This document shows, one piece after another, positions 5,839 to 13,182 of a DNA stretch of 15,987 nt. The stretch is taken from positions 1 to 15,987 of the forward strand of contig JAJYLU010000004.1 in the NCBI GenBank assembly GCA_021787505.1, written 5' to 3'. The position numbers and the translations under genes were made by a program. The DNA comes from Nitrospirota bacterium (lineage in GTDB: Bacteria > Nitrospirota > Thermodesulfovibrionia > Thermodesulfovibrionales > UBA6898). Position 1 is the first letter of the stretch. Each line of letters begins with the position of its first letter. The notes below the pieces were generated by a model. It did not search any database, had not been told where the DNA came from, and saw nothing but the letters and a program-made list of their open reading frames with translations.

Positions 5839-6755
5839 GACCGGGAAAGAAACCTTTCACCTTTCACCTTTCACCTTTTACGGAACAGAGCGGTATGGCC
5901 CTCGTCCTCACGCTGATGATCGTCGCTCTCATCACAGCGATGGTCGTGGAATTCGCTTACGGCGTTTATATAAATACCAATGCTCTCCACAACTGGCAGA
6001 CCTCGCAGGAACTCTCGGTCACCGCCAAATCGGCCACGAAGCTGGCCTCCCGGCTCATTGCGAACAGCCTGCAGGATGCATACACAAAGGGCGTGTTCGA
6101 GATGGGCCAGAAGATCCCCTTCGAAGACCTCGACGGCACCATCACCCTGCGGATCGAGGATGAGAATGCGAAGTTCAACCTGAATCAGCTGGGTGGAACA
6201 AGCATCGTCTTTGATCCGGACCAGGATCCGCACAAGATGTTTCTCCGACTGGTAACGTCTCTTGGCCTCAAGACTGAGGTCGCCGACAGGATTTCGGACT
6301 GGATCGATGCCGACAGCGAACCGAGATTGGCCGATTCGGAAAACGGGGCTAAAAATGCAAAGCTCGACAGCGTGGATGAGCTGCTCCTGATTCCCGGCAT
6401 CGACATGGAAACGTATGAGAAACTTCGGCCCTATGTTACAATATACACCGACAGAGACAGCAGAATTAATATTAATGGGGCGGACGTCCCGGTGCTGATG
6501 GCCCTGTCGGCCTCAATTACACGGGACATGGCCGAACGAGTCGTGAAGTATAGAGACAGTGATCCTTTCAGGGATATTTCAGACATCAAGAGAGTCTCGG
6601 GCTTTGACGAGAAAATGTATACATCGCTGCAGGGGTTGATTACGACAAAGGGAAGCAGTTTTCACGTAATAGCGACCGCCGAGTCGGGCGGCGTGAAAAG
6701 GATTGTCGAGAGCGTGCTGGCGGGCAGCTCAGTGCTGTACTGGAAGGAGATGTAG
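5835..6755 (+). CDS. gspK: Type II secretion minor pseudopilin GspK
   Basis: GspK is the large minor pseudopilin capping the pseudopilus tip. From GTG 5835 the product is 306 residues, the usual GspK size. The leader is cut at G20|M21-A-L-V-L; position +5 is Leu, not Glu, as expected because GspK is the one pseudopilin lacking Glu+5. The helix LTLMIVALITAMVVEFAYG follows, then the DENAKFNLN motif and the DWIDADSEPR segment typical of GspK, then two helix-hairpin-helix-like repeats (VDELLLIPGIDMETYEKL; INGADVPVLMALS). It ends in VLYWKEM, a typical GspK terminus. Leader codons 7-16 (PFTFHLSPFT) are encoded by a nearly perfect heptamer array. The start overlaps the gspJ stop; gspL follows after 24 bases. 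Confidence 0.94.
   Translation: MRPGKKPFTFHLSPFTEQSGMALVLTLMIVALITAMVVEFAYGVYINTNALHNWQTSQELSVTAKSATKLASRLIANSLQDAYTKGVFEMGQKIPFEDLDGTITLRIEDENAKFNLNQLGGTSIVFDPDQDPHKMFLRLVTSLGLKTEVADRISDWIDADSEPRLADSENGAKNAKLDSVDELLLIPGIDMETYEKLRPYVTIYTDRDSRININGADVPVLMALSASITRDMAERVVKYRDSDPFRDISDIKRVSGFDEKMYTSLQGLITTKGSSFHVIATAESGGVKRIVESVLAGSSVLYWKEM
5853..5880 (+). repeat. Nearly perfect heptanucleotide tandem repeat in the gspK leader codons
   Basis: Three exact CCTTTCA units (5853-5873) and a fourth with one change, CCTTTTA (5874-5880). It is the purest of the three arrays in pseudopilin leaders and hence the one most likely to slip; any one-unit change would put gspK out of frame before the prepilin cleavage site. 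Confidence 0.9.
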
Positions 6756-6779
6756 AGAAATAATTCATGGATAGCGACG

Positions 6780-7859
6780 GTGAGTAAGGCAGTCCTCGCA
6801 GACCTCAAAGAAAGGGAATTGTCCTGCTACGTCTTCGAAAAAAACGGCAGGAGCAGCACACCGGAGGAGATCTTCACTTCACCCGTGGGCGAAGGCTATT
6901 CCTTCGCGATAGAACAGCCTCTCGAAAGGCCGGATGAATCGTTTCTGAGCCTGCCGCTCGGCCTGCTGGACTTCAGGGTCCTCGAACTTCCCTTCTCGGA
7001 CGTCAGGAAAATACGGGAACTCGTCCCCTTCGAGATCGACAACCTCGTGCTGGGCGGCTCCCGCAGCGTCGTGTTCGACGTGCATGTGGTCAGCCGCGCC
7101 GACGGGAAATCGCAGGTGCTCGTGGCATACGTTCCGAAGGAGACCTTGAGGGCAATACTGGAACAGCTCCGGGGTTCCGGCATAGATCCCAAGGCGGTCA
7201 TCTCCGTGGAACTGGCCGCGGTCGTCGCCTCATCCGCCACTGCGGAAGAGATCGCAACGCGGCTCCTCGCTCCTGAACCGATGGATAGCAAAGCGCGGAT
7301 GGAAAGCGCATATAAGGAGATCACGGACCCGACGATCAATCTTCGGAGGGGCGAATTCGCGTATACGGTCGACGACGAGCGCGCAAAAAGGTCCCTGAAG
7401 ATGACGGCCGTTCTCGTCCTGCTGCTGCTGCTCGTCTTCGCGGCAGACTCCATCATGGGGATTATCGCGTCTAAGCGCGAGAGCAACTCGATCAGGGAGA
7501 CAATGCGGAAGACTTATCAGGGGCTCTTTCCTGCGGAGAAGAGGGTCTCGAACGAACTCTATCAGCTCAGGGCGCATATGAAGGAGCTCAAAGATAAAGA
7601 GGAATCCTTCATCGGCGTTTCTCCCCTCAAGGTGCTGCTCGACCTGAGCAGGGTCGGCAGGCCGGGCATAGTCTTCCGTGAGGTAAGTGTGGATAAGGAG
7701 AACATCGTGCTGAAAGGGGAGTGTTCTACGCTGAGCGACGTGCAAAAGACCAAGTCCGAACTGGAGAAGGTCTTCGCCGGGGTGAATATTTCCGATACAA
7801 AACCTTCGGCGGAAAACAGGACGCTCTTCACCATCGTCGCGAAGGGGAGAAAGACATGA
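6780..7859 (+). CDS. gspL: Type II secretion inner-membrane platform protein GspL
   Basis: GspL links the cytoplasmic ATPase GspE to the inner-membrane platform. The 359-residue product has a cytoplasmic actin-like domain (about 1-185, with LPFSDVRKIRELVPFEID characteristic of GspL/PilM proteins), the family linker PTINLRRGEFAY, one membrane helix (about 208-231, MTAVLVLLLLLVFAADSI) and a periplasmic ferredoxin-like domain. The first gene not overlapping its predecessor; 24 bases separate it from gspK. The GTG start at 6780 has no clear ribosome binding site, and the product begins at KAVLADLK, skipping the first strand with the D-x-G motif seen in relatives. A six-codon ATG frame (6767-6787, MDSDGE) overlaps this start. 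Either a short N-terminus or a small deletion/frameshift is possible. The family call is secure, the exact start is not. Confidence 0.9.
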   Translation: MSKAVLADLKERELSCYVFEKNGRSSTPEEIFTSPVGEGYSFAIEQPLERPDESFLSLPLGLLDFRVLELPFSDVRKIRELVPFEIDNLVLGGSRSVVFDVHVVSRADGKSQVLVAYVPKETLRAILEQLRGSGIDPKAVISVELAAVVASSATAEEIATRLLAPEPMDSKARMESAYKEITDPTINLRRGEFAYTVDDERAKRSLKMTAVLVLLLLLVFAADSIMGIIASKRESNSIRETMRKTYQGLFPAEKRVSNELYQLRAHMKELKDKEESFIGVSPLKVLLDLSRVGRPGIVFREVSVDKENIVLKGECSTLSDVQKTKSELEKVFAGVNISDTKPSAENRTLFTIVAKGRKT

Positions 7860-8356
7860 ACATGAAGGTCGACAGAAGGCTCGTGATTATCTCGGGCTTC
7901 GCCCTCCTCTCCGTCCTATGCCTCATATTGTTCGAGGTTTCCCTCTCGATGAAGAAAGATCGCAACGCCCTGCGCTCCCAGGAGAAAGAGCTCTTCGTGC
8001 TTGCCGACGAATACCAGGGATTGAAGAGGACGGTCGATTCGGTCGAGGGAAAGAAATCGCTCACTAAGGTGGAGGGGATCGTCCAGGCGGTCGACGAGGT
8101 CTTCAGGTCTCTCGGACTGAACCAGAAGGTGAAGTCCGTAAAATCCGCGGGTACCAGGGAGAAAAAATACGCGGTCGAGGAAGAGGCGGATGTCGTGGTC
8201 GAAAAGGTGACGATGAACGAGATGGTGAACATCCTGTACAAAATAGAGCACGCGCCGATGATCCTGTCGGTGAAAAAGACCGCCGTCAAGACTTCCTTCG
8301 ATAACCCCTCCCTCCTGAACGTTACCATGACGATAGGGTTGATTACCCCGAAGTGA
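7856..8356 (+). CDS. gspM: Type II secretion inner-membrane protein GspM
   Basis: GspM partners GspL in the inner-membrane assembly platform. From ATG 7856 the product is 166 residues, typical for GspM. It has a short basic cytoplasmic end, one membrane helix (about 9-30, LVIISGFALLSVLCLILFEV), a Lys/Glu-rich coiled-coil-like stretch (about 35-75), and a small periplasmic alpha/beta domain ending in a beta strand (NVTMTIGLITP). The start overlaps the gspL stop as ATGA and has GGGGAG (7844-7849) 6 bases upstream; in-frame starts lying deep inside gspL are less likely. A second ATG at 7862 would drop only two residues. The stop overlaps the next gene as GTGA. GspM proteins are poorly conserved; the call rests on topology plus position. 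Confidence 0.88.
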   Translation: MNMKVDRRLVIISGFALLSVLCLILFEVSLSMKKDRNALRSQEKELFVLADEYQGLKRTVDSVEGKKSLTKVEGIVQAVDEVFRSLGLNQKVKSVKSAGTREKKYAVEEEADVVVEKVTMNEMVNILYKIEHAPMILSVKKTAVKTSFDNPSLLNVTMTIGLITPK

Positions 8357-9135
8357 AGCGGTCCCTGATCGCCGCGGTCGTCTTCGTCTTCCTCGTCTTC
8401 GGCCTGTGGATCATCGCCGTACCCGAATCCCTCCTCATCAATCTCGTCGAAGGGGCGATGCACGACGGCAGTCTCCGTCTCGGGGTGACGGACATGAGGA
8501 AAGGACTCTTCTACAATTTCAGCTGCGGAAACATCACGCTCACCAATAACGGCAAGAAGCTTCTGTCCGTTAATAACATCGAGGGGCGGATCAATCCCCT
8601 GTCGCTCCTTCTCCTCAAGCTCAACGTTCTATTCAGCGGCGACCTGAGCAGGGGAAAGGTAAACGGCTCAATCGACCTCTTCCGGGGGAAAAGCCACGTC
8701 ACCGTCTCGGTCAACGGCGCGGAACTGCAATACATGCCTTTCTTTGCGCTTCTTGGAATCGAAGGACAGGGCATCCTCTCGGGCAATATCAATATCAAAA
8801 ACACGAAGGGCAGTGTCACGTTTTCGGTGACCGACGCGCAGTTCGACCAGGCCACCTTCGGCGGTGTCGCGGTACCGCTCGACTTCTTCACCGGCGGCCG
8901 GGGCGCGATGACGGTGGACGGCGGCATGCTCCGGATACAGTCGTTTGCGCTCGAGGGAGAAGGGATCTACGCGCGCCTCAAAGGGGACATCACCCGCGGC
9001 AGGATGAGCCTTACCATGGAACTAATGCCGGAGAAAACCTTCAAGGACCAGAACCTGGTCTTCCTGATGCTAAGGAAATACGAGGTCTCGCCCGGATATT
9101 ACTCCATCCCCCTCACAGGACCTCTGCCGCTGTAA
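8353..9135 (+). CDS. gspN: Type II secretion protein GspN-like
   Basis: A 260-residue GspN-family protein. GspN occurs in only some T2SS loci and its role is not well defined; it is an inner-membrane-anchored periplasmic protein. Here a single N-terminal helix (about 4-22) is followed by a long beta-rich periplasmic domain with repeated strand patterns (ILSGNINIKNTKGSVTFSV; GRGAMTVDGGMLRIQSFALEGEGI) resembling AsmA/lipid-bridge-like repeats. The closing PGYYSIPLTGPLP matches the usual C-terminal motif of GspN. The GTG start overlaps the gspM stop (GTGA at 8353), so it is the last coupled gene of the operon. It converges on the M16 peptidase gene with only 38 bases between; I see no terminator there. 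Confidence 0.85.
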   Translation: MKRSLIAAVVFVFLVFGLWIIAVPESLLINLVEGAMHDGSLRLGVTDMRKGLFYNFSCGNITLTNNGKKLLSVNNIEGRINPLSLLLLKLNVLFSGDLSRGKVNGSIDLFRGKSHVTVSVNGAELQYMPFFALLGIEGQGILSGNINIKNTKGSVTFSVTDAQFDQATFGGVAVPLDFFTGGRGAMTVDGGMLRIQSFALEGEGIYARLKGDITRGRMSLTMELMPEKTFKDQNLVFLMLRKYEVSPGYYSIPLTGPLPL

Positions 9136-9173
9136 GAACCCTCATCCCGAAGTCCGCGTTGCCCTATCCGGGA

Positions 9174-10421
9174 CTATCCGAGTACGCCGTCGAGCACGTT
9201 CTTCTGGAGGGGCCCCAGAGCGGTGACTGCAAAGAGGTCTTTTCTGATCAGTCGCGCGGAAAGCTCTCTGATCTGCTTCATGCTGACCATGTTGACGGAC
9301 TTGATGATCTCATCGGGAGATATATACGCCCCGAAATAGATCTCCTGCCGGGCAAGGTTATTCATCCTGCTGTTCGTCGACTCCAGGCCGAGTATCAGGT
9401 TGCCTTTCAGGTGGTTCTTGGCGCGCTCAAGTTCGACATCGGTGAGTGAGCTGCTTAGGCTAAGCATCTCGACGACGATCAAGTCGGCGACCTCCCGAAT
9501 CTTCTTCCTGCTGACTCCCGCATAAATACCCCAGAGTCCGGTGTCGCTGAAGGACGAGGTAAAGGAATAGACCGAATACGCCAGCCCCCTTTTCTCCCTG
9601 ATCTCCTGGAAGAGTCTCGAACTCACCCCGGCGCCGAGTATGGTATTGAGCACGAAGAAGGCGTACCGCTCCTCGCTCGCCTGAGACACGCCCGGCACGC
9701 CGATGCAGATATGCGCCTCGGACATATCTTTCGAATAGACTTTCACGTCCCTCCGGAATGCGGGGGCCGCCCCTCTCTTCGGCATCGAGCCCTGTCTCAG
9801 ACCCCCGAAGCGCCTGTTCAGCATCGCGATAAGAGTGTCCGGCGAAAAATTCCCTGCACAGGCGATCACGATGTCTTTCGTCCCATAGTATCTCTTGATA
9901 TGGCCGACGACGTGTTCCCTCGTAAATGAGGCGACCGTCTCCCTCAGCCCGAGGATAGGCTGGCCGAGCCCCTCCTGCCCCCAGACGGTCGTGCTGAAGA
10001 GGTCGTGGATATAATCATCGGGCGTGTCCTCGACCATCTTGATCTCTTCCTTGATGATCTTCTTCTCCTTCTCGATTTCTTCCTCGGGAAAAACCGAATT
10101 GACAAAGATATCGGAGAGCAGATCGACCCCCCTGTCGAGATGCTCGTCGAGGACCTTGATATAAAAAGCGGTGTTCTCCCGCGAGGTAAAGGCGTTCAGG
10201 TCGCCGCCGATCGAATCGATATCCACCGCGATGTCCTTGGTCGTCCGCTTCTTTGTCCCCTTGAAGAACATGTGTTCGAGGAAGTGGGAGATACCGTTTT
10301 CTTCGCGCGTCTCATATCTCGAGCCGACCTTCACCCAGACGCCGACCGCTACGGCGCGCACGTTTTTTATAGGTTCCATTACGACGGGTATGCCGTTTTC
10401 GAGGTGCTCTTTCTTGAACAT
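9174..10421 (-). CDS. M16 family zinc metallopeptidase (mitochondrial-processing-peptidase-like)
   Basis: A 415-residue single-chain M16 peptidase, the size of the bacterial homologues of mitochondrial processing peptidase beta. The inverted zinc motif H46-F-L-E49-H50 is intact and the third ligand is probably Glu126 in IIKEEIKM. The C-terminal half carries RGLAYSVYSF, the substrate-binding segment of the family. I chose ATG 10421, with GAAGGGAG just upstream; an ATG at 10490 would add 23 residues with no binding site. Known: in Firmicutes and many other bacteria such a gene follows rpsO-pnp. Here it also lies downstream of pnp on the same strand, but a strong terminator and a 287-base spacer with a short ORF intervene, so it is probably transcribed separately. 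No signal peptide, so it should be cytoplasmic. The natural substrate is unknown. Confidence 0.93.
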   Translation of the reverse strand: MFKKEHLENGIPVVMEPIKNVRAVAVGVWVKVGSRYETREENGISHFLEHMFFKGTKKRTTKDIAVDIDSIGGDLNAFTSRENTAFYIKVLDEHLDRGVDLLSDIFVNSVFPEEEIEKEKKIIKEEIKMVEDTPDDYIHDLFSTTVWGQEGLGQPILGLRETVASFTREHVVGHIKRYYGTKDIVIACAGNFSPDTLIAMLNRRFGGLRQGSMPKRGAAPAFRRDVKVYSKDMSEAHICIGVPGVSQASEERYAFFVLNTILGAGVSSRLFQEIREKRGLAYSVYSFTSSFSDTGLWGIYAGVSRKKIREVADLIVVEMLSLSSSLTDVELERAKNHLKGNLILGLESTNSRMNNLARQEIYFGAYISPDEIIKSVNMVSMKQIRELSARLIRKDLFAVTALGPLQKNVLDGVLG

Positions 10422-10438
10422 TCTGCTCCCTTCCGCCC

Positions 10439-10510
10439 TTAGATAAAATAATCCCTGGCGGTGCATATCAATATAATTAAAGAGTGGCAAATGTGCGGAA
10501 AAAGGTCCAT
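10439..10510 (-). CDS. Possible 23-residue leader peptide ahead of the M16 peptidase
   Basis: An ATG at 10510 is preceded by a perfect AGGAGG (complement of 10518-10523) at an ideal 7-base spacing, better than the site of the peptidase gene itself. The 23-codon frame has a hydrophobic core (HSLIILICTA) with two cysteines and ends in TAA 17 bases before the peptidase ATG. A stem-loop (10526-10550) ends 2 bases before the AGGAGG and could control access to it. It may be a translated regulatory leader or a tiny membrane peptide. I recognise no homologue; the evidence is the translation signal and position only. Confidence 0.4.
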   Translation of the reverse strand: MDLFPHICHSLIILICTARDYFI

Positions 10511-10525
10511 AATCTGTCCTCCTCG

Positions 10526-10550
10526 GTCCCGAAAGCTTTCGGAACGGGAC
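10526..10550 (-). other. Stem-loop next to the leader-peptide ribosome binding site
   Basis: GTCCCG (10526-10531) is complementary to CGGGAC (10545-10550). Overlapping it is a perfect 14-base palindrome, CCGAAAGCTTTCGG (10529-10542), so two alternative folds are possible. On the minus strand the structure ends 2 bases before AGGAGG. Confidence 0.5.
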
Positions 10551-10616
10551 GGAAGGCTCCGCAAAGCCCTCTCATCAATATAGCTGTAAGATAATATCAC
10601 AGAAAAAAGTCTTTTG

Positions 10617-10645
10617 CGCGCATCGCCTCCCCTGTCGGATGCGCG
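10617..10645 (-). other. 8-bp stem-loop downstream of the pnp terminator
   Basis: CGCGCATC (10617-10624) pairs exactly with GATGCGCG (10638-10645) around a 13-base loop. On the minus strand a T-run (TTTTTT, complement of 10603-10608) comes about ten bases later, so it could act as a backup terminator, or belong to the leader of the next transcript. Confidence 0.4.
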
Positions 10646-10649
10646 TGCC

Positions 10650-10683
10650 AAAAAATGAAAAAGGGGATATGTCTTATCCCCTT
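10650..10683 (-). terminator. Strong intrinsic terminator of the rpsO-pnp unit
   Basis: On the minus strand AAGGGGATA and TATCCCCTT (10661-10669 with 10675-10683) form a perfect 9-bp stem with a 5-base loop. Two T-rich runs follow (complement of 10650-10660: TTTCA then TTTTTT). It begins 25 bases after the pnp stop. Confidence 0.92.
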
Positions 10684-10708
10684 CGCATTTCGCCAAAAAG
10701 TAAAACCG

Positions 10709-12811
10709 CTAAACTGTTTCGGAAGTCTTCTGCTTCTCCCTCATCGCCTCTTTCCTGCTGAGGCGGATCCTGCCCATTTTGTCTATCTCGATCACCTTCA
10801 CAAGCACCTCGTCGCCCTCATTGACCACGTCGGTGACCTTCGCCACTCTCTTGTCGTCAAGCTGGGATATATGGAGGAGCCCCTCAGTCCCGGGGATGAT
10901 CTCGACGAATGCGCCGAAGTCCATAATCCTCTTCACCTTGCCCAGGTAGATCCTGTTGAGTTCCGCCTCGGCGGTGATGCTGTTGATGATGTCGATCGCC
11001 TTCTGTGCCGCAGCCCCGTCGGCCGCTGCGATATTGATAAGGCCGCTGTCGTCTATGTCTATCTTCACGCCGGTCTGTTCTATGATGCCCCGTATGACTT
11101 TCCCGCCGGTGCCGATGACCTCGCGTATCTTCTCCTGCTTGATATGCATCGTGTAGATCCTCGGCGCATGCATCGAGAGGTTCCCACGCGGCTCGGCGAG
11201 CGTCGCCTTCATTTTTTCAAGGATGAAAAGCCTCCCCTGCCGGGCCTGTTCGAGCGCCTTTGCCATCACGTCCCTCGGAATGCCGCCTATCTTCGTGTCC
11301 ATCTGGAACGCGCAGATGCCGTTCGCCGTTCCGGTCACCTTAAAGTCCATATCGCCGAGGTGGTCCTCAAGCCCGAGGATGTCGGTCAGCACGACGAACC
11401 GGTCCCCTTCCTTGATGAGCCCCATTGCGATGCCGGCGACCGGCGCCTTGACCGGCACGCCCGCGTCCATCAGGGCAAGGGTGCCGCCGCATACCGTCGC
11501 CATCGAAGAGGAACCGTTCGACTCGAGTATGTCAGAGACGATACGCACCGTATAAGGAAAATCTGTCTTCGGAGGCATCACCGCCTTAAGAGAACGCTCT
11601 GCGAGTATGCCGTGCCCGATCTCCCTTCGACCGGGAGACCTGAGGGGCTTCACCTCGCCGACGCTGAAAGGCGGGAAGTTGTAGTGCAGCATGAAGGTCT
11701 TGGAAGTCTCTCCTTCGAGGGAGTCGATCCTCTGCTCGTCTTCGGAGGTCCCGAGCGTCACCACCGCGAGGCACTGCGTCTCTCCCCTGATGAATAACGC
11801 CGACCCGTGCGTGCGCGGCAGGATGCCGACTTCCGCGGTGATCGGCCTGATCTGCTCCGGCCCCCTTCCGTCGGCCCTGACGTTGTCATTCAGGATCATG
11901 TTCCTTACGAGCTTCTTTTCGATATCGTTAAAGACGGCGGAAATCTCCGCCGAACGGTTGTTCTCTTCAGTGCTGAGCTGCTCGATAATCCCCTTCCTGA
12001 TCTCGTCAAGCGCCGCCTGTCTCAACATTTTGTCGGGGATCACGATCGCCCCCTTTATCTTTTCGAGCGCCATTTCCGTCACGGTCTTCTTCAGTGTCTC
12101 GTCCGTGACCGGTTCGATCACCGTGCGCTTCGCCTTTCCGGCCTTGTCCCGCAACGCATTCTGGACCTCGCAGAGTCTCTTTATCTCCCGGTGCGCAATG
12201 TCGATCGCCTCGAGAAGATCGGCTTCGCTCATCTCCTGAGCGCTGCCTTCGACCATCGCCACCGCGTCCGCGGTCCCGGCGACCACAAGATTGATGTCGC
12301 ACTCCTCCTGTTCCCTAAGGTCCGGGTTGATCACAAAAGACCCGGAGACCCTTCCGATTCTGACCGCCCCGATAGGACCGCCGAAGGGGATATCGGATAT
12401 ATGAAGCGCCGCAGACATTGTCACGATCCCGAGTATGTCGGCGATGTTTTCGTCCCCGTAAGAAAGAACGTTGACTATGCCCTGGGTCTCGCAGGCAAAC
12501 CCTTTCGGGAAAAGCGGCCGGGCCGGCCTGTCGATAAGACGCGACGTAAGGACCTCCTTCTCGGTAGGTCTGCCCTCCCTCTTAAAAAACCCGCCGGGTA
12601 TCTTACCGGCAGAATAGGTCTTCTCCTGATAATCGATCGTGAGAGGGAAAAAATCGATCCCCTCCCTGGGCGTCTTGCTGCTTACGGCAGTGGCAAGTAT
12701 TACCGTATCGCCGTACTGGGCGACCACCGAGCCGTCGGCCTGCCTCGCCATTTTGCCGGTCTCTAAGCTCAGTCCTTTCCCGCGGACTTCAATTTCAACT
12801 CTATTCACCAT
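10709..12811 (-). CDS. pnp: Polyribonucleotide nucleotidyltransferase (PNPase)
   Basis: PNPase degrades RNA 3' to 5' by phosphorolysis and is a core part of bacterial RNA turnover, working as a trimer. The 700-residue product has the full domain order: first RNase PH domain (about 1-230, with FFPLTIDYQEKTYSAGKIPGG and TSRLIDRPARPLFP), a helical linker, the catalytic second RNase PH domain (about 310-540, with RADGRGPEQIRPI, HGSALFIRGETQ and GDMDFKVTGT), a KH domain with the GTGGK loop at 567-571, and a C-terminal S1 domain (about 622-692, GAFVEIIPGTEGLLHISQ). The family length is about 700, so it is complete. ATG 12811 has AGGA 6 bases upstream. It starts 6 bases after rpsO stops, the classic rpsO-pnp pair, and ends at a strong terminator. 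Confidence 0.98.
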   Translation of the reverse strand: MVNRVEIEVRGKGLSLETGKMARQADGSVVAQYGDTVILATAVSSKTPREGIDFFPLTIDYQEKTYSAGKIPGGFFKREGRPTEKEVLTSRLIDRPARPLFPKGFACETQGIVNVLSYGDENIADILGIVTMSAALHISDIPFGGPIGAVRIGRVSGSFVINPDLREQEECDINLVVAGTADAVAMVEGSAQEMSEADLLEAIDIAHREIKRLCEVQNALRDKAGKAKRTVIEPVTDETLKKTVTEMALEKIKGAIVIPDKMLRQAALDEIRKGIIEQLSTEENNRSAEISAVFNDIEKKLVRNMILNDNVRADGRGPEQIRPITAEVGILPRTHGSALFIRGETQCLAVVTLGTSEDEQRIDSLEGETSKTFMLHYNFPPFSVGEVKPLRSPGRREIGHGILAERSLKAVMPPKTDFPYTVRIVSDILESNGSSSMATVCGGTLALMDAGVPVKAPVAGIAMGLIKEGDRFVVLTDILGLEDHLGDMDFKVTGTANGICAFQMDTKIGGIPRDVMAKALEQARQGRLFILEKMKATLAEPRGNLSMHAPRIYTMHIKQEKIREVIGTGGKVIRGIIEQTGVKIDIDDSGLINIAAADGAAAQKAIDIINSITAEAELNRIYLGKVKRIMDFGAFVEIIPGTEGLLHISQLDDKRVAKVTDVVNEGDEVLVKVIEIDKMGRIRLSRKEAMREKQKTSETV

Positions 12812-12817
12812 TTTTTC

Positions 12818-13084
12818 CTATTTCCTGATTCCAAGCCGACTGATAATATTATCGTATCGCTCTCTGTTTGAAGTTTTCAGATAGTCGAGCAGCTTTCTCC
12901 TCTGGCCGACAAGCTTTAGCAGCCCCCTGCGGGAGTGGTGATCCTTTGTATGAATCCTGAAGTGCTCGGTGAGATATCCTATCCTTTCACTCAGTATCGC
13001 GATCTGCACCTCCGGTGAACCGGTATCTTTGTCGTGAAGCTTGAAATCTCCTATGATTTTCTGCTTGTTCTTTTCGATTCCCAT
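12818..13084 (-). CDS. rpsO: 30S ribosomal protein S15
   Basis: S15 binds the 16S rRNA central domain early in small-subunit assembly. The 88-residue product is the usual size (about 89), with the family signatures [34 protein letters not shown] and [12 protein letters not shown], and ends in ISRLGIRK. The start is fixed by AAGGTGGT (complement of 13091-13098), 6 bases before ATG 13084. Co-transcription with pnp is standard across bacteria. In several lineages S15 represses its own mRNA through a leader structure; the leader here is short and I see no classical pseudoknot, so that regulation is not shown. Confidence 0.98.
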   Translation of the reverse strand: MGIEKNKQKIIGDFKLHDKDTGSPEVQIAILSERIGYLTEHFRIHTKDHHSRRGLLKLVGQRRKLLDYLKTSNRERYDNIISRLGIRK

Positions 13085-13125
13085 CGAATCACCACCTTTC
13101 GCTGCCGATTTTTTGTATCGTTAAG

Positions 13126-13153
13126 ATTACCATAGAAGGTGTTGCCCTGTAAA
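13126..13153 (-). promoter_or_regulatory. Candidate promoter of rpsO-pnp
   Basis: On the minus strand TTTACA (complement of 13148-13153, five of six -35 bases) and GGTAAT (complement of 13126-13131, four of six -10 bases) are 16 bases apart, about 40 bases before rpsO. An inverted repeat, GTGTTG/CAACAC (13139-13144 and 13159-13164), frames the -35 box and could be an operator, though it may be chance. Confidence 0.4.
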
Positions 13154-13182
13154 GGAAACAACACGACTTCCCCTCCCCCGGA

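Noticed and set aside
4381..5880. Heptamer repeats as a CRISPR array
   Set aside because: The units are 7 bases with no spacers and lie within coding leaders; there are no cas genes.
7721..7855. 45 extra N-terminal codons for GspM
   Set aside because: They lie inside gspL in another frame; ATG 7856 has a good binding site and the usual 4-base overlap.
9136..9173. Bidirectional terminator between gspN and the M16 gene
   Set aside because: I searched the 38-base convergent spacer and found no stem with a T-run on either strand.
10422..10490. 23-residue extension of the M16 peptidase from ATG 10490
   Set aside because: No binding site before ATG 10490, and the conserved family start begins at FKKEHLENGIPVV from ATG 10421.
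13085..13125. Classical S15 autoregulatory pseudoknot in the rpsO leader
   Set aside because: The leader after the candidate promoter is too short and shows no clear nested pairing around the ribosome binding site.
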